Shown here piece by piece: positions 41,271 through 50,325 of a stretch of DNA of 50,325 nt. The notes beneath the pieces were generated by a model, which was not told where the DNA came from, did no database searches, and saw only the letters and a list, made by a program, of their open reading frames with translations. The DNA is from Pseudohalocynthiibacter aestuariivivens (lineage in GTDB: Bacteria > Pseudomonadota > Alphaproteobacteria > Rhodobacterales > Rhodobacteraceae). The stretch spans positions 1 through 50,325 of the forward strand of contig NZ_JAGFNU010000016.1 in assembly GCF_018457175.1 (NCBI RefSeq), in the 5' to 3' direction. The first letter of the stretch is position 1. The number at the start of each line of letters is the position of its first letter. The position numbers and the translations under genes were made by a program.

Positions 41271-42389
41271 GTGAAGCAAATGTTTTTTTATGGCACGTTG
41301 TGTCATCGTCCGCTGCTGGAAGTGGTGTTGAATCGTTCGGTCTCAGAAGATGAGATGACACGTTCACGCCTGCCCGACCATGCGGTTTACTGGGCAAAAG
41401 GTCAGATATTCCCGCTTATTACAGAAGAAGTCGGCAGCGTTGCTGAAGGTGTCAGTTTTGACGCTTCAGAAGAAGATGTTGCGCGGCTCAACTATTACGA
41501 AGGCGGGTTTCACTATGATTTGCATCTGGTGACGCCAATCGGGGAGACATCCCCAGTCGAGGTTTATTTTCCACGCCCCGGTCAGTGGCAAAAAGGGGCA
41601 TCGTGGAGCCTTGAAGATTTTGTAGAACAATATGGCGCGGTGACATTGATTGCGGCTGCAGATGTGGCCGAGTTATTTGGCCAGATCGATGCAGACGAAG
41701 TTGCAAGACGTTTACAAATGCTTCGGGCACGGGCGCGTAAAATAGTTTCGGTTCACAGCCCAACACCATCAGGTTTGCGATACGGCTTCGGGCAGGCCGA
41801 TGTCAGCTTACTGAATCACGAACGCGCCTATGACAGCTTTTTTGCGCTCGACGATTTGGATTTGTCCCATCGTCGTTTCGATGGAACCGTCTCTGCACCG
41901 TTGCGCCGCTCGGTTTTTGTAACAAGCGATGCGGTCATCGTTTTACCCTATGATCCCGCACGTGACCGGGTTTTGCTCGTCGAACAGTTTCGTGTGGGTG
42001 CGTTTATGCGTGGGGATAGACACCCTTGGACGCTCGAGCCGATTGCAGGCCGCATAGACAAAGGGGAAACACCCGAAGATGCAGCGCATCGTGAGGCAAA
42101 GGAAGAGGCAGGGTTAACACTGACAGATCTGCAGCTGATCAACAGACATTACCCAACCCCCGGTGCTGCAACAGAGTATTTCCATACCTATCTTGGTTTG
42201 TGTGATTTGCCTGACGAAGTAGATGAATTTGGCGGCGTATCCGGTGAAGGTGAAGATATTCGCACACATGTTCTGTGCTTTGAGCAATTGATGGCATTGG
42301 TTGAGAGTGGTGAAGCTGAAATCGGTCCACTTGTACTGTCGGCATTTTGGCTCGCACTCAATCGTGATCGACTGCGCGCGGATGCTTGA
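41271..42389 (+). CDS. trgB: TrgB, gamma-glutamylcyclotransferase-like plus Nudix fusion
   Basis: A 372-residue two-domain protein. Residues 1-110 have the gamma-glutamylcyclotransferase (AIG2-like) fold: MFFYGTLCHRPLLEVVL is the Y-G-x-L substrate loop, and the catalytic Glu lies near LNYYEGGFHY. Residues about 190-350 are a Nudix hydrolase: LVEQFRVGAFM, then the Nudix box GRIDKGETPEDAAHREAKEE followed by AGL, with EAxEE-type metal ligands. It is the TrgB type of R. sphaeroides, with ADP-ribose pyrophosphatase-like second domain. GTG at 41271 or ATG at 41280 is the start; the frame is open further upstream inside trgA. Confidence 0.86.
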   Translation: MKQMFFYGTLCHRPLLEVVLNRSVSEDEMTRSRLPDHAVYWAKGQIFPLITEEVGSVAEGVSFDASEEDVARLNYYEGGFHYDLHLVTPIGETSPVEVYFPRPGQWQKGASWSLEDFVEQYGAVTLIAAADVAELFGQIDADEVARRLQMLRARARKIVSVHSPTPSGLRYGFGQADVSLLNHERAYDSFFALDDLDLSHRRFDGTVSAPLRRSVFVTSDAVIVLPYDPARDRVLLVEQFRVGAFMRGDRHPWTLEPIAGRIDKGETPEDAAHREAKEEAGLTLTDLQLINRHYPTPGAATEYFHTYLGLCDLPDEVDEFGGVSGEGEDIRTHVLCFEQLMALVESGEAEIGPLVLSAFWLALNRDRLRADA

Positions 42390-42442
42390 GTTCCGCCAAA
42401 ACGCAGCCTACACAGGGTGGAACGTTAAGAGGGCAGAAACAT

Positions 42443-43480
42443 ATGCGCATTTGCAACGACCTTGTTGAACTGATTGGGAACACTCCGATGATCCGGCTGA
42501 GGAAAGCCAGTGAAGAGACAGGATGCGACATTTATGGCAAGGCAGAATTTCTGAACCCCGGTCAGTCCGTGAAAGACAGGGCTGCGCTCTATATCATCAA
42601 AGATGCTGTCGCACGGGGTGCGCTCCGCCCGGGTGGAACCATTGTCGAAGGAACTGCGGGCAACACGGGAATTGGTCTTGCCCTGGTTGGCGCTTCGCTT
42701 GGGTTTAAAACGGTGATTGTCATTCCTGAAACGCAAAGTCAGGAAAAGAAAGAGATGATCCGACTGGCGGGTGCCGAGCTTGTTCAGGTACCGGCTGCGC
42801 CCTATAAGAACCCGAACAATTATGTTCGATATTCAGAAAGATTGGCGAATAAATTAGCACTTACCGAACCTAATGGTGCGATTTGGGCCAATCAGTTTGA
42901 CAATGTGGCGAACAAACAAGCGCATGTTGAAACAACAGCACCGGAGATTTGGGAACAGATGGACGGAAAGCTTGATGGGTTCATCTGCGCAGTTGGGTCA
43001 GGCGGTACATTGTCTGGCGTTGCCGAAGGGCTTCGCGCACGTGACAAGACCATAAAAATCGGCCTGGCGGACCCAGAGGGATCAGCGCTTTACAATTTCT
43101 ATACCACCGGAGAGTTCGGATCAGTCGGTGGATCGATCACCGAAGGTATCGGTCAGGGGCGAGTTACAGCAAACCTCGAAGGCTTGAAGGTGGACAATGT
43201 TTATCGAGTTTCAGATTCAGAAGCGCTCCCGATTGTGTTTGACCTACTCAAGGAAGAGGGGCTCATTCTGGGTGGCTCTTCAGGTATCAACGTTGCAGGC
43301 GCAATCCGATTGGCGCGCGAGCTTGGCCCGGGACACCGGATTGTGACGGTGCTGTGTGACTATGGAAATCGCTACCAGTCAAAGCTGTTTAACCCGACAT
43401 TTTTAAAGGAAAAAGGCCTGCCGGTTCCAGACTGGCTTGATGCTGCACCGCGTAGCATTCCGGGCGTTTTTGAGGATTGA
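42443..43480 (+). CDS. cysK: Cysteine synthase family protein (trg locus)
   Basis: A 345-residue PLP-dependent enzyme of the cysteine synthase / cystathionine beta-synthase group, making cysteine from O-acetylserine and sulfide. The Schiff-base Lys44 is in NPGQSVKDRAAL, the substrate loop is EGTAGNTGIGLA (Ala where CysK usually has Ser), and the PLP phosphate loop is AVGSGGTLSGVAEGL. AGAGGG just before the ATG at 42443 marks the start; the frame is open earlier. It completes trgA-trgB-cysK and overlaps the MscS gene by one base. The Ser to Ala change in the T-S-G-N-T-G loop is shared by a CysK subgroup and may affect acceptor choice. Confidence 0.88.
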   Translation: MRICNDLVELIGNTPMIRLRKASEETGCDIYGKAEFLNPGQSVKDRAALYIIKDAVARGALRPGGTIVEGTAGNTGIGLALVGASLGFKTVIVIPETQSQEKKEMIRLAGAELVQVPAAPYKNPNNYVRYSERLANKLALTEPNGAIWANQFDNVANKQAHVETTAPEIWEQMDGKLDGFICAVGSGGTLSGVAEGLRARDKTIKIGLADPEGSALYNFYTTGEFGSVGGSITEGIGQGRVTANLEGLKVDNVYRVSDSEALPIVFDLLKEEGLILGGSSGINVAGAIRLARELGPGHRIVTVLCDYGNRYQSKLFNPTFLKEKGLPVPDWLDAAPRSIPGVFED

Positions 43481-45918
43481 TGAAAACATTTCACTCGCTT
43501 CTTTTATGTTTGATTTTGGCGCTTTCTGGCGCTGTAAGCCCTTTATTCGTTGCACATGCGGTCGCACAGGAAGTTGTCACCGCCCCAGATTATGCAGAGT
43601 GGGAAAAAACCGCAGAACGCGCCGAAGATGCTGTATCAGCGGCGCGGGCGTCTGATCTTGCTCTTGAAGAGCTTCGTGCACAACTGGCCGGTTGGCGCGA
43701 AAAGTTTTCGGTTGCGCAATCTGCAAACAAAGCCCGGATAGAAACGCTTGAGTCACAGCTTGCAGCACTTGGGCCGGTTCCTGACGGTGTGCCAGAGTCT
43801 GCGGAAATTGCCGCGCGACGCCAGACGTTGAGCGAAACGCTCGCCAGTGTTCGCGTGCCAATACAGACAGCTGAGGAGGCATTTACGCGTGCTGACGGTT
43901 TGATCCGACAGGTCGACGGTATCATCCGGAGCCGACAAACGGATCAACTTCTGGAGCTTGGTCCAACGCCCCTTAATCCGGTTATCTGGGCAGAAGGGTT
44001 TGGCGCAATTGGTCAAACGCTGACGGGTATTCACTCTGAAATATCAGGTGCTTGGGCAAGCCCTTTACAGAACGCGCAATTCCGCGAAAAATTGCCGCTG
44101 ACTTTGTTCCTTGGCTTGCTAGCGGTCGTCCTTTTGTCACGTGGTCGACACTGGATGGAAGTTCTTTCATTGCGTGTGCAAAGCAAAAATAAGATTGCTT
44201 GGCGTTGGCTGCTTGGTTTCTTAATTTCTCTGGGGCAGGTTATCGTTCCATTGCTCGGTGTCTTCGCGCTAAGCGAAGCTCTTTTTTCCTCGGGGTTGAT
44301 CGGGTTGCGAGGGTCAGTAATCGTTTCTGCGCTGCCACCTGCGGGGCTCGCGTTTTTTGTAGCTCGATGGTTGGGTGTACGTATGTTCCCGCGGTCGCAT
44401 ACGAGCGACCCTTATCTCAACCTAACACCCGAACAAAAAGCGGAAGGGCGCTGGTTCAGCGCTGGCCTGGGGCTTGCGATCGGACTGCAACTGATCGTTG
44501 TCGCTGTCGTTGAATTTGAAAATCTCTCTACAAGGGTATTGCTCGCGTTTGTATTTCCCTTGCTGGTGATTGTTGCGGTCATGACGTTCCGCCTGGGCCA
44601 ACTACTGGTCAAACATGCACGTAACGATGCTGCAGAGAACGAACAACAGACGTACCGGAACAGAATAGTCCGGTTGTTGGGCCGGGCCGTTATGGTTGTT
44701 GTCGTCGTCGGTGTTGTGCTGGGTCTTGTCGGGTATTTTGCGGCTGCCGCGCAGTTGGTGTTCCCGACTGCGGTGACCTTGGCCCTACTGGCGTTTATTC
44801 AGATACTGCAACGCTTGTTTTCAGAAGTTTATGCATTGCTTGTTGGCAATAGGGATGGCGCGCGCGAGTCCCTTATTCCTGTTCTGTTTGGCTTTGTTTT
44901 ACTTTTCGCGGCTGCACCTGTTCTTGCTTTGATATGGGGTGCGCGGCTCGCGACGCTCTCAGAGATGTGGAACAAGTTTCTGGGCGGCGTGTCGCTGGGT
45001 GGCGCGCGAATTTCGCCCACTGTTTTTCTGACGTTTGCTGTCATCTTTGTGCTTGGCTACACCCTGACGCGGCTGATTCAGGGCACGCTGCGCAACACGG
45101 TTTTACCCAAGACAAAGCTTGATACCGGGGGGCGTAACGCGATTGTGTCTGGCACAGGGTATCTAGGGATATTTTTGTCAGCGATCATCGCGATTACGGG
45201 CGCAGGTATTGACCTTTCATCGCTTGCGATCGTGGCTGGTGCGCTGTCGGTTGGTATTGGATTTGGTCTCCAGAACATCGTGTCCAATTTTGTCTCGGGT
45301 ATCATCCTGTTGATCGAAAGGCCAATTTCGGAAGGTGACTGGATCGAAGTTGGGAGCCATTCCGGTTACGTCCGCGATATTTCGGTGCGGTCTACCCGGA
45401 TTGAAACATTCGACCGGGCTGATGTGATTGTGCCAAACGCCGATCTGATTTCAGGCGTCGTCATGAACATGACCAAAGGCAGCCTGACCGGGCGTGTCAT
45501 CGTTCCGGTGGGTGTTGCTTATGGAAACGACACCAAAAGAATAGCAGCCATTTTACAGGAAATCGCCGAGGCGCATCCGATGGTAATCCTAAATCCGCCT
45601 CCTGGTGTCATTTTTCAGGGTTTTGGTGCTGACAGCCTTGATTTTGAAATCCGCGCAATCCTGCGGGATGTGAACTGGATGCTGAGCGTCAAGTCAGACA
45701 TGAACCATGAAATTGCCCGGCGGTTTGCAGAAGAGGGTATCGAAATCCCGTTCGCTCAGCGCGATATCTGGCTGCGCAATCCCGAAGTCCTTTCGGGGGG
45801 AGGAAAGGCGCCAGATACATCCAAGGCATCAGAACATTCTGAAGCGTCTAACGCTCCGAGCGACGCAATTGCAGAGGTTGATTTTGAAAGCACAGACGCG
45901 ACGGGTGAGGAAACATAA
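43480..45918 (+). CDS. MscS-family mechanosensitive channel with DUF3772 domain
   Basis: An 812-residue large MscS-type channel. A signal peptide (MKTFHSLLLCLILALSGAVS to about residue 31, ending AVAQE) is followed by a coiled, periplasmic DUF3772-type region (about 35-180). About ten membrane segments run from residue 205 to 600, and the MscS pore and beta domain follow: GALSVGIGFGLQNIVSNFVS, ERPISEGDWIEVGSHSGYV and ISVRSTRIETFDRADVIVPN. The last about 40 residues are Ser/Ala/Glu-rich and disordered. Such channels release solutes under hypo-osmotic shock. ATG at 43480 overlaps the cysK stop with GAGGA upstream. Confidence 0.92.
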   Translation: MKTFHSLLLCLILALSGAVSPLFVAHAVAQEVVTAPDYAEWEKTAERAEDAVSAARASDLALEELRAQLAGWREKFSVAQSANKARIETLESQLAALGPVPDGVPESAEIAARRQTLSETLASVRVPIQTAEEAFTRADGLIRQVDGIIRSRQTDQLLELGPTPLNPVIWAEGFGAIGQTLTGIHSEISGAWASPLQNAQFREKLPLTLFLGLLAVVLLSRGRHWMEVLSLRVQSKNKIAWRWLLGFLISLGQVIVPLLGVFALSEALFSSGLIGLRGSVIVSALPPAGLAFFVARWLGVRMFPRSHTSDPYLNLTPEQKAEGRWFSAGLGLAIGLQLIVVAVVEFENLSTRVLLAFVFPLLVIVAVMTFRLGQLLVKHARNDAAENEQQTYRNRIVRLLGRAVMVVVVVGVVLGLVGYFAAAAQLVFPTAVTLALLAFIQILQRLFSEVYALLVGNRDGARESLIPVLFGFVLLFAAAPVLALIWGARLATLSEMWNKFLGGVSLGGARISPTVFLTFAVIFVLGYTLTRLIQGTLRNTVLPKTKLDTGGRNAIVSGTGYLGIFLSAIIAITGAGIDLSSLAIVAGALSVGIGFGLQNIVSNFVSGIILLIERPISEGDWIEVGSHSGYVRDISVRSTRIETFDRADVIVPNADLISGVVMNMTKGSLTGRVIVPVGVAYGNDTKRIAAILQEIAEAHPMVILNPPPGVIFQGFGADSLDFEIRAILRDVNWMLSVKSDMNHEIARRFAEEGIEIPFAQRDIWLRNPEVLSGGGKAPDTSKASEHSEASNAPSDAIAEVDFESTDATGEET

Positions 45919-46638
45919 ATGACAGAAATGTTGTTTCGCAAAGATGCCTATCTGAAAGATGCGCCAGCACTGGTTGTCGCACACACGCCCGAAGGGGGGA
46001 TCATTCTTGATCAGACGATCTTTTATGCACAGGGCGGCGGACAACCGGGCGACAGTGGAACCCTTGTTTGGGATGGTGGCGAACTGGCTGTAGCAACGAC
46101 AATAAAGGGTGTAGAAAATGATATTGTTCTTGTTCCGGGTGAACCGTCTGGCTTGCCGATGATCGGCGCCGAGGTGAGACAGTCGCTTAATTGGGATCGG
46201 CGCTACAAATTAATGCGTATGCACACAGCCCTTCACCTTTTGTCCGTGGTCGTACCGCTGCCAGTAACAGGTGGCGCAATCGGTGTCGACAAGGGGCGGC
46301 TTGATTTCAACATGCCTGAAACACCAGAAGACAAAGATGCGTTGGAAGCAGAGCTGAATGCGCTGATCGCCCGGAATTTACCGGTAAGCGAAACCTGGAT
46401 AACGGATGCCGAACTCGAGGCGAACCCGGGGCTTGTAAAAACGATGTCGGTGAAGCCACCATCAGGGGCAGGGCACGTGCGTCTGGTACGGATTGGCGCT
46501 GGCGAAGATCAGGTGGATCTGCAACCCTGCGGGGGAACGCATGTTGCCAAAACCGGTGAAATTGGCAGTGTTCAGCTTGGAAAAATTGAAAACAAAGGCA
46601 AACAGAACCGCCGGGTTAATGTGCTTTTAGTAAGCTGA
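45919..46638 (+). CDS. Alanyl-tRNA editing protein AlaX
   Basis: A 239-residue free-standing editing domain related to the C-terminal part of alanyl-tRNA synthetase, which hydrolyses misacylated Ser- or Gly-tRNA(Ala). Features are FYAQGGGQPGDSGTL, the zinc ligands H-x-x-x-H in MRMHTALHLLS, and the Cys-x-x-x-His pair in LQPCGGTHVAKTGE, followed by IGSVQLGKIENKGKQNRR. The ATG lies right at the MscS stop, so they are cotranscribed. Length fits the AlaX-M type. Confidence 0.92.
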   Translation: MTEMLFRKDAYLKDAPALVVAHTPEGGIILDQTIFYAQGGGQPGDSGTLVWDGGELAVATTIKGVENDIVLVPGEPSGLPMIGAEVRQSLNWDRRYKLMRMHTALHLLSVVVPLPVTGGAIGVDKGRLDFNMPETPEDKDALEAELNALIARNLPVSETWITDAELEANPGLVKTMSVKPPSGAGHVRLVRIGAGEDQVDLQPCGGTHVAKTGEIGSVQLGKIENKGKQNRRVNVLLVS

Positions 46639-46767
46639 CTGCTCAACTACGTAAGGGTGTTGTTCATAAGCTGATTCAGGATTTCAAAGACCTTTCAGAA
46701 CAATTGCAAAACAACGCGCTAAAGCGCTTGCGCTTATCCCTCTAGTCTTGCTAAGAACCCGCGCAAC

Positions 46768-46857
46768 GGACAGGTGGCCGAGTGGTCGAAGGCGCACGCC
46801 TGGAAAGTGTGTAGGCGGGAGACCGTCTCCAGGGTTCGAATCCCTGTCTGTCCGCCA
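46768..46857 (+). tRNA. tRNA-Ser (GGA)
   Basis: A 90-base class II tRNA with a long variable arm. The acceptor stem GGACAGG pairs with TCTGTCC, the anticodon loop CTGGAAA gives GGA (reading UCC and UCU), the T arm contains GGTTCGAATCC, and the CCA end is encoded. The gene lies between the AlaX gene and the restriction-associated genes on the other strand. Serine tRNAs are common integration sites, and this one may mark the island edge. Confidence 0.97.
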
Positions 46858-46883
46858 CTTGCCCTAGACAAACGTTTCTCTCC

Positions 46884-46906
46884 ATCCGGCTTCGGCCGGA
46901 TTTTTC
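46884..46906 (+). terminator. Rho-independent terminator after tRNA-Ser
   Basis: ATCCGGC (46884-46890), loop TTCG, GCCGGAT (46895-46901) and a T-run (46901-46905) form a strong UUCG tetraloop hairpin 26 bases after the tRNA. Confidence 0.9.
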
Positions 46907-47122
46907 CGTAATATTCAAGGGTTATGCGGGAGAGGCTGTTCACCGGCCCCGGTGCGAAGAGGGCCCAAAGCGTTCTCTACGGGCTGACATTCTCTGGACC
47001 TGTTGACTGCGCTGATTTGGTGAAGTTCCACAAGTGGATGATATTATTAGCATATTCCGGTCAGGTGGTTTCATTTGGACAGCGGTCTCGTTTGGTTCAG
47101 CGGCGACTAGCGTCGGAATTTC

Positions 47123-47839
47123 TCAGGCCATTATCCTCTCTAGGCGTTGCTTCCGGCGCTCCCAATTCGGCATCACTCGGTCCAGCAGGTCAAAGAAAGC
47201 CGTGCCGTGGTGGGGCTCAGCGATGTGGCAAAGCTCGTGGGTGATGACATAGTCGATGGCGTCAACCGGGGCCTCGACGAGACGTCGGTTCAGCAAGAGA
47301 CGGTGCGCCGGCGACATTGACCCCCAGCGTTGTTTCATCTGGCGGATGATCATCCCTTTCGGCCGGAATGCTTCGGGCTCCGGGAAACGTTGCAGACTTT
47401 GTTCGACCTGCTCTGCGAACTTGACGTGGGCTCGGTTGCGGTACCAGCCCTCAACCAGCTCGCGAGTAATGTCAGTTCGGTTCGGGCGAAGTGTCTCAAC
47501 CACGATATAGCCGCGAATGAGCTTTACGCTTTCTCGCACATTCGGGACGACTTTCAGTCGATACTGTCGGCCAAGATAGAGATGCGTTTCGCCCGCTATG
47601 AAACTGCGTTCTGGGGTACGCGGCAGAAACTGCGTGAAATACCTTTGCTGCCGGGTAACCCAAGCTGCCCTTTTTCGAAGCTTCTGTTCGATTGCCTCAG
47701 TGCTCGCGTCCATGGGTGCCGTGATGACAACTGAAGCATCGGGGTTCACCGCTATCTCAAGGGTCTTCCTTTGGCGTCTGACTACGCGATATTCGATGCG
47801 CTGCTCGCCGTATTTCAGGTGATTGCATTCTGCTATCAT
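47123..47839 (-). CDS. YgjP/SprT-like M48-type metallopeptidase, coupled to hsdR
   Basis: A 238-residue metal-dependent hydrolase of the DUF45 / YgjP group. The zinc motif HELCHIAEPHHGTAF (H-E-x-x-H plus a later His) sits near the C-terminus, and MKQRWGSMSPAHRLLLNRRL precedes it as in relatives. This family recurs in type I restriction loci, directly downstream of hsdR as here; why is not known. Its ATG overlaps the hsdR stop by three bases (ATGA), so translation depends on the R-subunit message. Intact length suggests that it is still functional even though hsdR is truncated. Confidence 0.88.
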   Translation of the reverse strand: MIAECNHLKYGEQRIEYRVVRRQRKTLEIAVNPDASVVITAPMDASTEAIEQKLRKRAAWVTRQQRYFTQFLPRTPERSFIAGETHLYLGRQYRLKVVPNVRESVKLIRGYIVVETLRPNRTDITRELVEGWYRNRAHVKFAEQVEQSLQRFPEPEAFRPKGMIIRQMKQRWGSMSPAHRLLLNRRLVEAPVDAIDYVITHELCHIAEPHHGTAFFDLLDRVMPNWERRKQRLERIMA

Positions 47840-50210
47840 CCCGCGAACCTTGCACGCGCGAGATCCATAATTTTGAGCTCGATGTCATCCAGTACTTCGA
47901 CGGGCAATTCGATCTCTTTTTGATCACGCAGGACATCGAAGAAGAAGTCGTCAATTGCGTTACGCAGGTTATTCTGAGCCACGTCGTTAGACCAGATGTC
48001 CACAATCAGGTGGGCCCTGATGATCCCGACGATATCCAGGGCGATGTGGGCTACATCGTCACCACTGACTTGCACGCCGTCACTAGTGGTTAGTCGGGTA
48101 TCTAGAACTCCAAAGAAAGCTTGAGCATCGTCGTTGCCCCGGATAGGCTCAGGCACTTCGCGGCCGCGATCCTTTCTGGCGACCTTGCTCGCCAAATCAA
48201 CGACGCTGTTCAGATAGTCGCGCTCTGAAAGGCGGCGTTCCCGGTAGGCGCGGATCGTGTCCTCAAGCAGCTCCGAGAACTCGCGGTAGAACGTGGGGTC
48301 CTCCTCCATCTTTTCGGTGATAGCGCGGCGTGTGGCGCTGGCAATGCGATCCGCTCGCGACGCCTCCGAGACACCTGTTTCTTCGACAACCGCCTTCAAT
48401 GCATCGGGATCGTTGATGTTGACCACTTCGATGATTGTTTCCGCTGGCAATGCCACGACGTGGTCATCAAGCAGTTTCTGAATCTTCGGTTCGAACTCGC
48501 GGACATCGACGGTTTCTTGATACCGGAGTTGAACCGAGCGCCTTAGTTCAGAGAACTGCTTCCAGTCACGCTTCAACCTGTCGATTTTGGCTTCGTCAAA
48601 GACATCAAGCAGCTTGTCCGATGATAACGATATGTGGAGGCATCGGCTGAAGGCCCGAAGCCGTGCATAGAAATCCTGCCGCAGGGCTTCATCACCAAGA
48701 AGTTGTTCGAACTGCTCCATATCCTTCTTGTTGCGGACGGGCTTGAAGATATCCCAGAGCTGGTCGTGCAGTTGGGGGAGTTTGCGGATCTCCTCCCTGA
48801 CGTCGTGGACCGTCCCGGCAAGGTCCGCAGCCTCATAGCCCTCGAAAGCACTGTAAGTCGTCAGGGCGCTGTCAAGTTCACCAAGCAAGCCCTCATAATC
48901 AACAATGAACCCAAATTGTTTTTCTGTGTCCCCGTCTTCGTACAGGCGGTTCACGCGCGCGATAGCCTGAAGCAGATTGTGCTCCTTCAGCGACTTGCAA
49001 ACGTACAAAACCGTGTTTCTTGGCGCGTCGAAGCCGGTCAACAACTTCGATACAACAATGAGGATTTCGGGATCCCCTGATCCCTTGAAGGCGTCGATTA
49101 TCTGACGATTGTATTCATCCTCAGTTTTGTATTGGGCCATCATTTTCGACCAGAAGCCGCGGACGACGTCCTTGGATTCCTGATCGACTTCTTCGTTCCC
49201 TTCATTGTCGTCTGGCGGTGATATGACGACGGCACTCGAGACGTGGCCAATTTCGTCGAGTACTTCCTTGAAGCGCACAGCTGCTGCCTTCGAAGGGGCT
49301 ACCAATTGCGCCTTGAATCCGGTGCCCTGCCAATGCTGGCGAAAATGCTCTGAAATATCGAAAGCTTTTGCCCGGATTGTCTGCCCAGTCTTGGACAGCG
49401 CGTCCATTCGCGAAAACTTACCCTTCAAATCAGCTTTCTGGCTATTCGTAAGGCCCTCACTGATCTTTTCAAACCAGCGATCGATGACATTGCCGGTGAC
49501 CTGCTGTTCAACCAGTCGCCCCTCGTACAAAAGTGGGACCACCGCCTCATCGGCAACCGCTTCATCGATGGCGTATCGGTGGATCAATCGACCGAATGTC
49601 GAGAGCGTGTTCTTCTCTTTTTTGAGGAGAGGAGTGCCGGTGAACCCCAGATAGCAAGCCTGCGGCAGAAGCCTGCGCATCTTGGTGGCGAACTGGCTGT
49701 GACCACCGTAGCGACCTGTCTGTGTACGGTGGCTCTCGTCAACGAGAACGAAGATGTTTGCATCCTCGTCCGCAGCTTGGCTGTTTCGCAATGCTGTTTC
49801 GAACTTGTTGATGATCGTTGTGACCAAGGGGGCCCGATCACGGATGAGTTCAAGGAGATGCGAGCCACTTGTGGCGCGAATTGGCTCAAGATCACATGAC
49901 TTGAAGGTATCCTTGATTTGCTTGTCGAGATCGTCGCGATCGGTGACGATCAGGATTCGCGGGTTCCGGATAGTTTTATCAAGTGCCAGCGAGCGGCCCA
50001 GCATGACCATCGTCAACGATTTGCCCGAGCCCTGCGTGTGCCAGATTACGCCGCCTTTGCGCGCGTCGTTGATATCGAATTGCTTCACGGTCTCCACCGC
50101 GCGGCGGATGCCGAAAAATTGCTGATGACGCGCTACCTTCCGAACGCCTCCATCAAAGACAGTGAAGCGCCGGATGAGATCGAGCAGCCGTTCAGGTCTG
50201 TTGATTTGCG
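47836..50210 (-). pseudogene. hsdR: Type I restriction enzyme R subunit (HsdR), N-terminus lost to an IS insertion
   Basis: About 790 C-terminal residues of HsdR are readable. Motor motifs are intact: Walker A WHTQGSGKSLTMV, the DEAD-like LVDESHRTQTGR, LGFTGTPLL, and motif VI SLKEHNLLQAIARVNRLYED. The frame stays open past the GTG at 50097 (upstream: RRFTVFDGG and HQQFFGIRRAVE) until about 50210, where sequence of an IS21-like element begins and the frame hits a stop. The missing part holds the PD-(D/E)xK nuclease domain, so DNA cleavage must be lost. hsdM and hsdS are not in the window. Confidence 0.85.
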
Positions 50211-50325
50211 TTGAGAACTGACCCGGTAGGCCCCTAAATTTTCACTGAGAATTGACCCATGTAACGACGCTACCCTGACGCTTTTGTTCAGGGAGATATG
50301 GAGTGATTGACATGGGATTTTTAAG
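50211..50325 (+). mobile_element. Left end of an IS21-like element with start of a transposase gene
   Basis: Two repeats, TTGAGAACTGACCC (50211-50224) and CTGAGAATTGACCC (50254-50267), are spaced about 43 bases apart at the junction with hsdR. Repeated terminal sequences of this kind are typical of IS21-family ends. After CAGGGAG, a GTG at 50303 opens a frame (VIDMGFL) that runs out of the window, where istA would be expected. The family call rests on the end structure only; another family that carries similar repeated ends cannot be excluded. Confidence 0.55.

Noticed and set aside
46924-47252. Two plus-strand frames after the tRNA-Ser terminator, one with a hydrophobic N-terminus
   Set aside because: Their second halves are antisense to the M48 peptidase gene. 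The first about 30 residues could be a truncated gene remnant, but nothing supports it.
1-50325. CRISPR array or rRNA operon
   Set aside because: No regularly spaced direct repeats and no rRNA sequence were seen anywhere in the window.

Overview
The window looks like a chromosomal segment of a marine alphaproteobacterium of the family Rhodobacteraceae, Roseobacter group. The evidence is a DMSP demethylase gene (dmdA) followed by acuI, a circularly permuted two-piece tmRNA gene, a split cobalamin-dependent methionine synthase, the trgA-trgB-cysK order known from Rhodobacter sphaeroides, an alpha-type SspB, and a DUF1476 inhibitor of F1-ATPase. I cannot name the genus from sequence alone.

Layout. 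1-4268 holds the tail of an ABC transporter ATPase, a VanX-like dipeptidase, a PHP phosphoesterase, and a divergent pair of an imine reductase-like oxidoreductase and a methyltransferase. 4565-7154 is a mobile cassette (DUF3489, DUF2924, large serine recombinase). It lies beside a CAU-anticodon tRNA and a head-to-head junction of two gene fragments (LysR C-terminus and metallo-beta-lactamase-fold C-terminus). 7929-24200 is mostly housekeeping: purM-purN, rnd, a lipoprotein, sufE, a minus-strand cobalamin/homocysteine methyltransferase region (bmt, corrinoid protein, DUF1638), the DUF1476 ATPase inhibitor, purC-purS-purQ, dctB-dctD (DctD without a GAFTGA loop), rne and tusA. 24295-32600 holds ccdA, a membrane hydrolase coupled to a cytochrome P450, a tightly overlapped fumC-DUF4169-ribbon-helix-helix unit, sspB and chrB-chrA.

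32793-38090 is the most distinctive region. ssrA (tag ANDNKAPMALAA, minus strand) is followed by a divergent FadR-type regulator with a perfect 9-8-9 operator. Reading away from it are DUF2182, DUF1326, DinB, dmdA and acuI, which end at a terminator. Tight spacing and the shared operator suggest one DMSP-linked regulon in which three uncharacterised metal/thiol-type proteins precede the demethylase.

38104-46640 carries a class V aminotransferase, a photolyase, trgA-trgB-cysK, an MscS channel and an AlaX editing protein. After tRNA-Ser (GGA) and its terminator comes a probable island edge: an M48-type peptidase coupled to a type I restriction R subunit, whose N-terminus is cut off at about 50210 by the end of an IS21-like element that runs out of the window.

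Functional links: purines (purM, N, C, S, Q), methionine and one-carbon metabolism (bmt plus corrinoid protein), sulfur handling (sufE, tusA, ccdA, cysK, dmdA), C4-dicarboxylate sensing (dctBD), and trans-translation with proteolysis (ssrA plus sspB).
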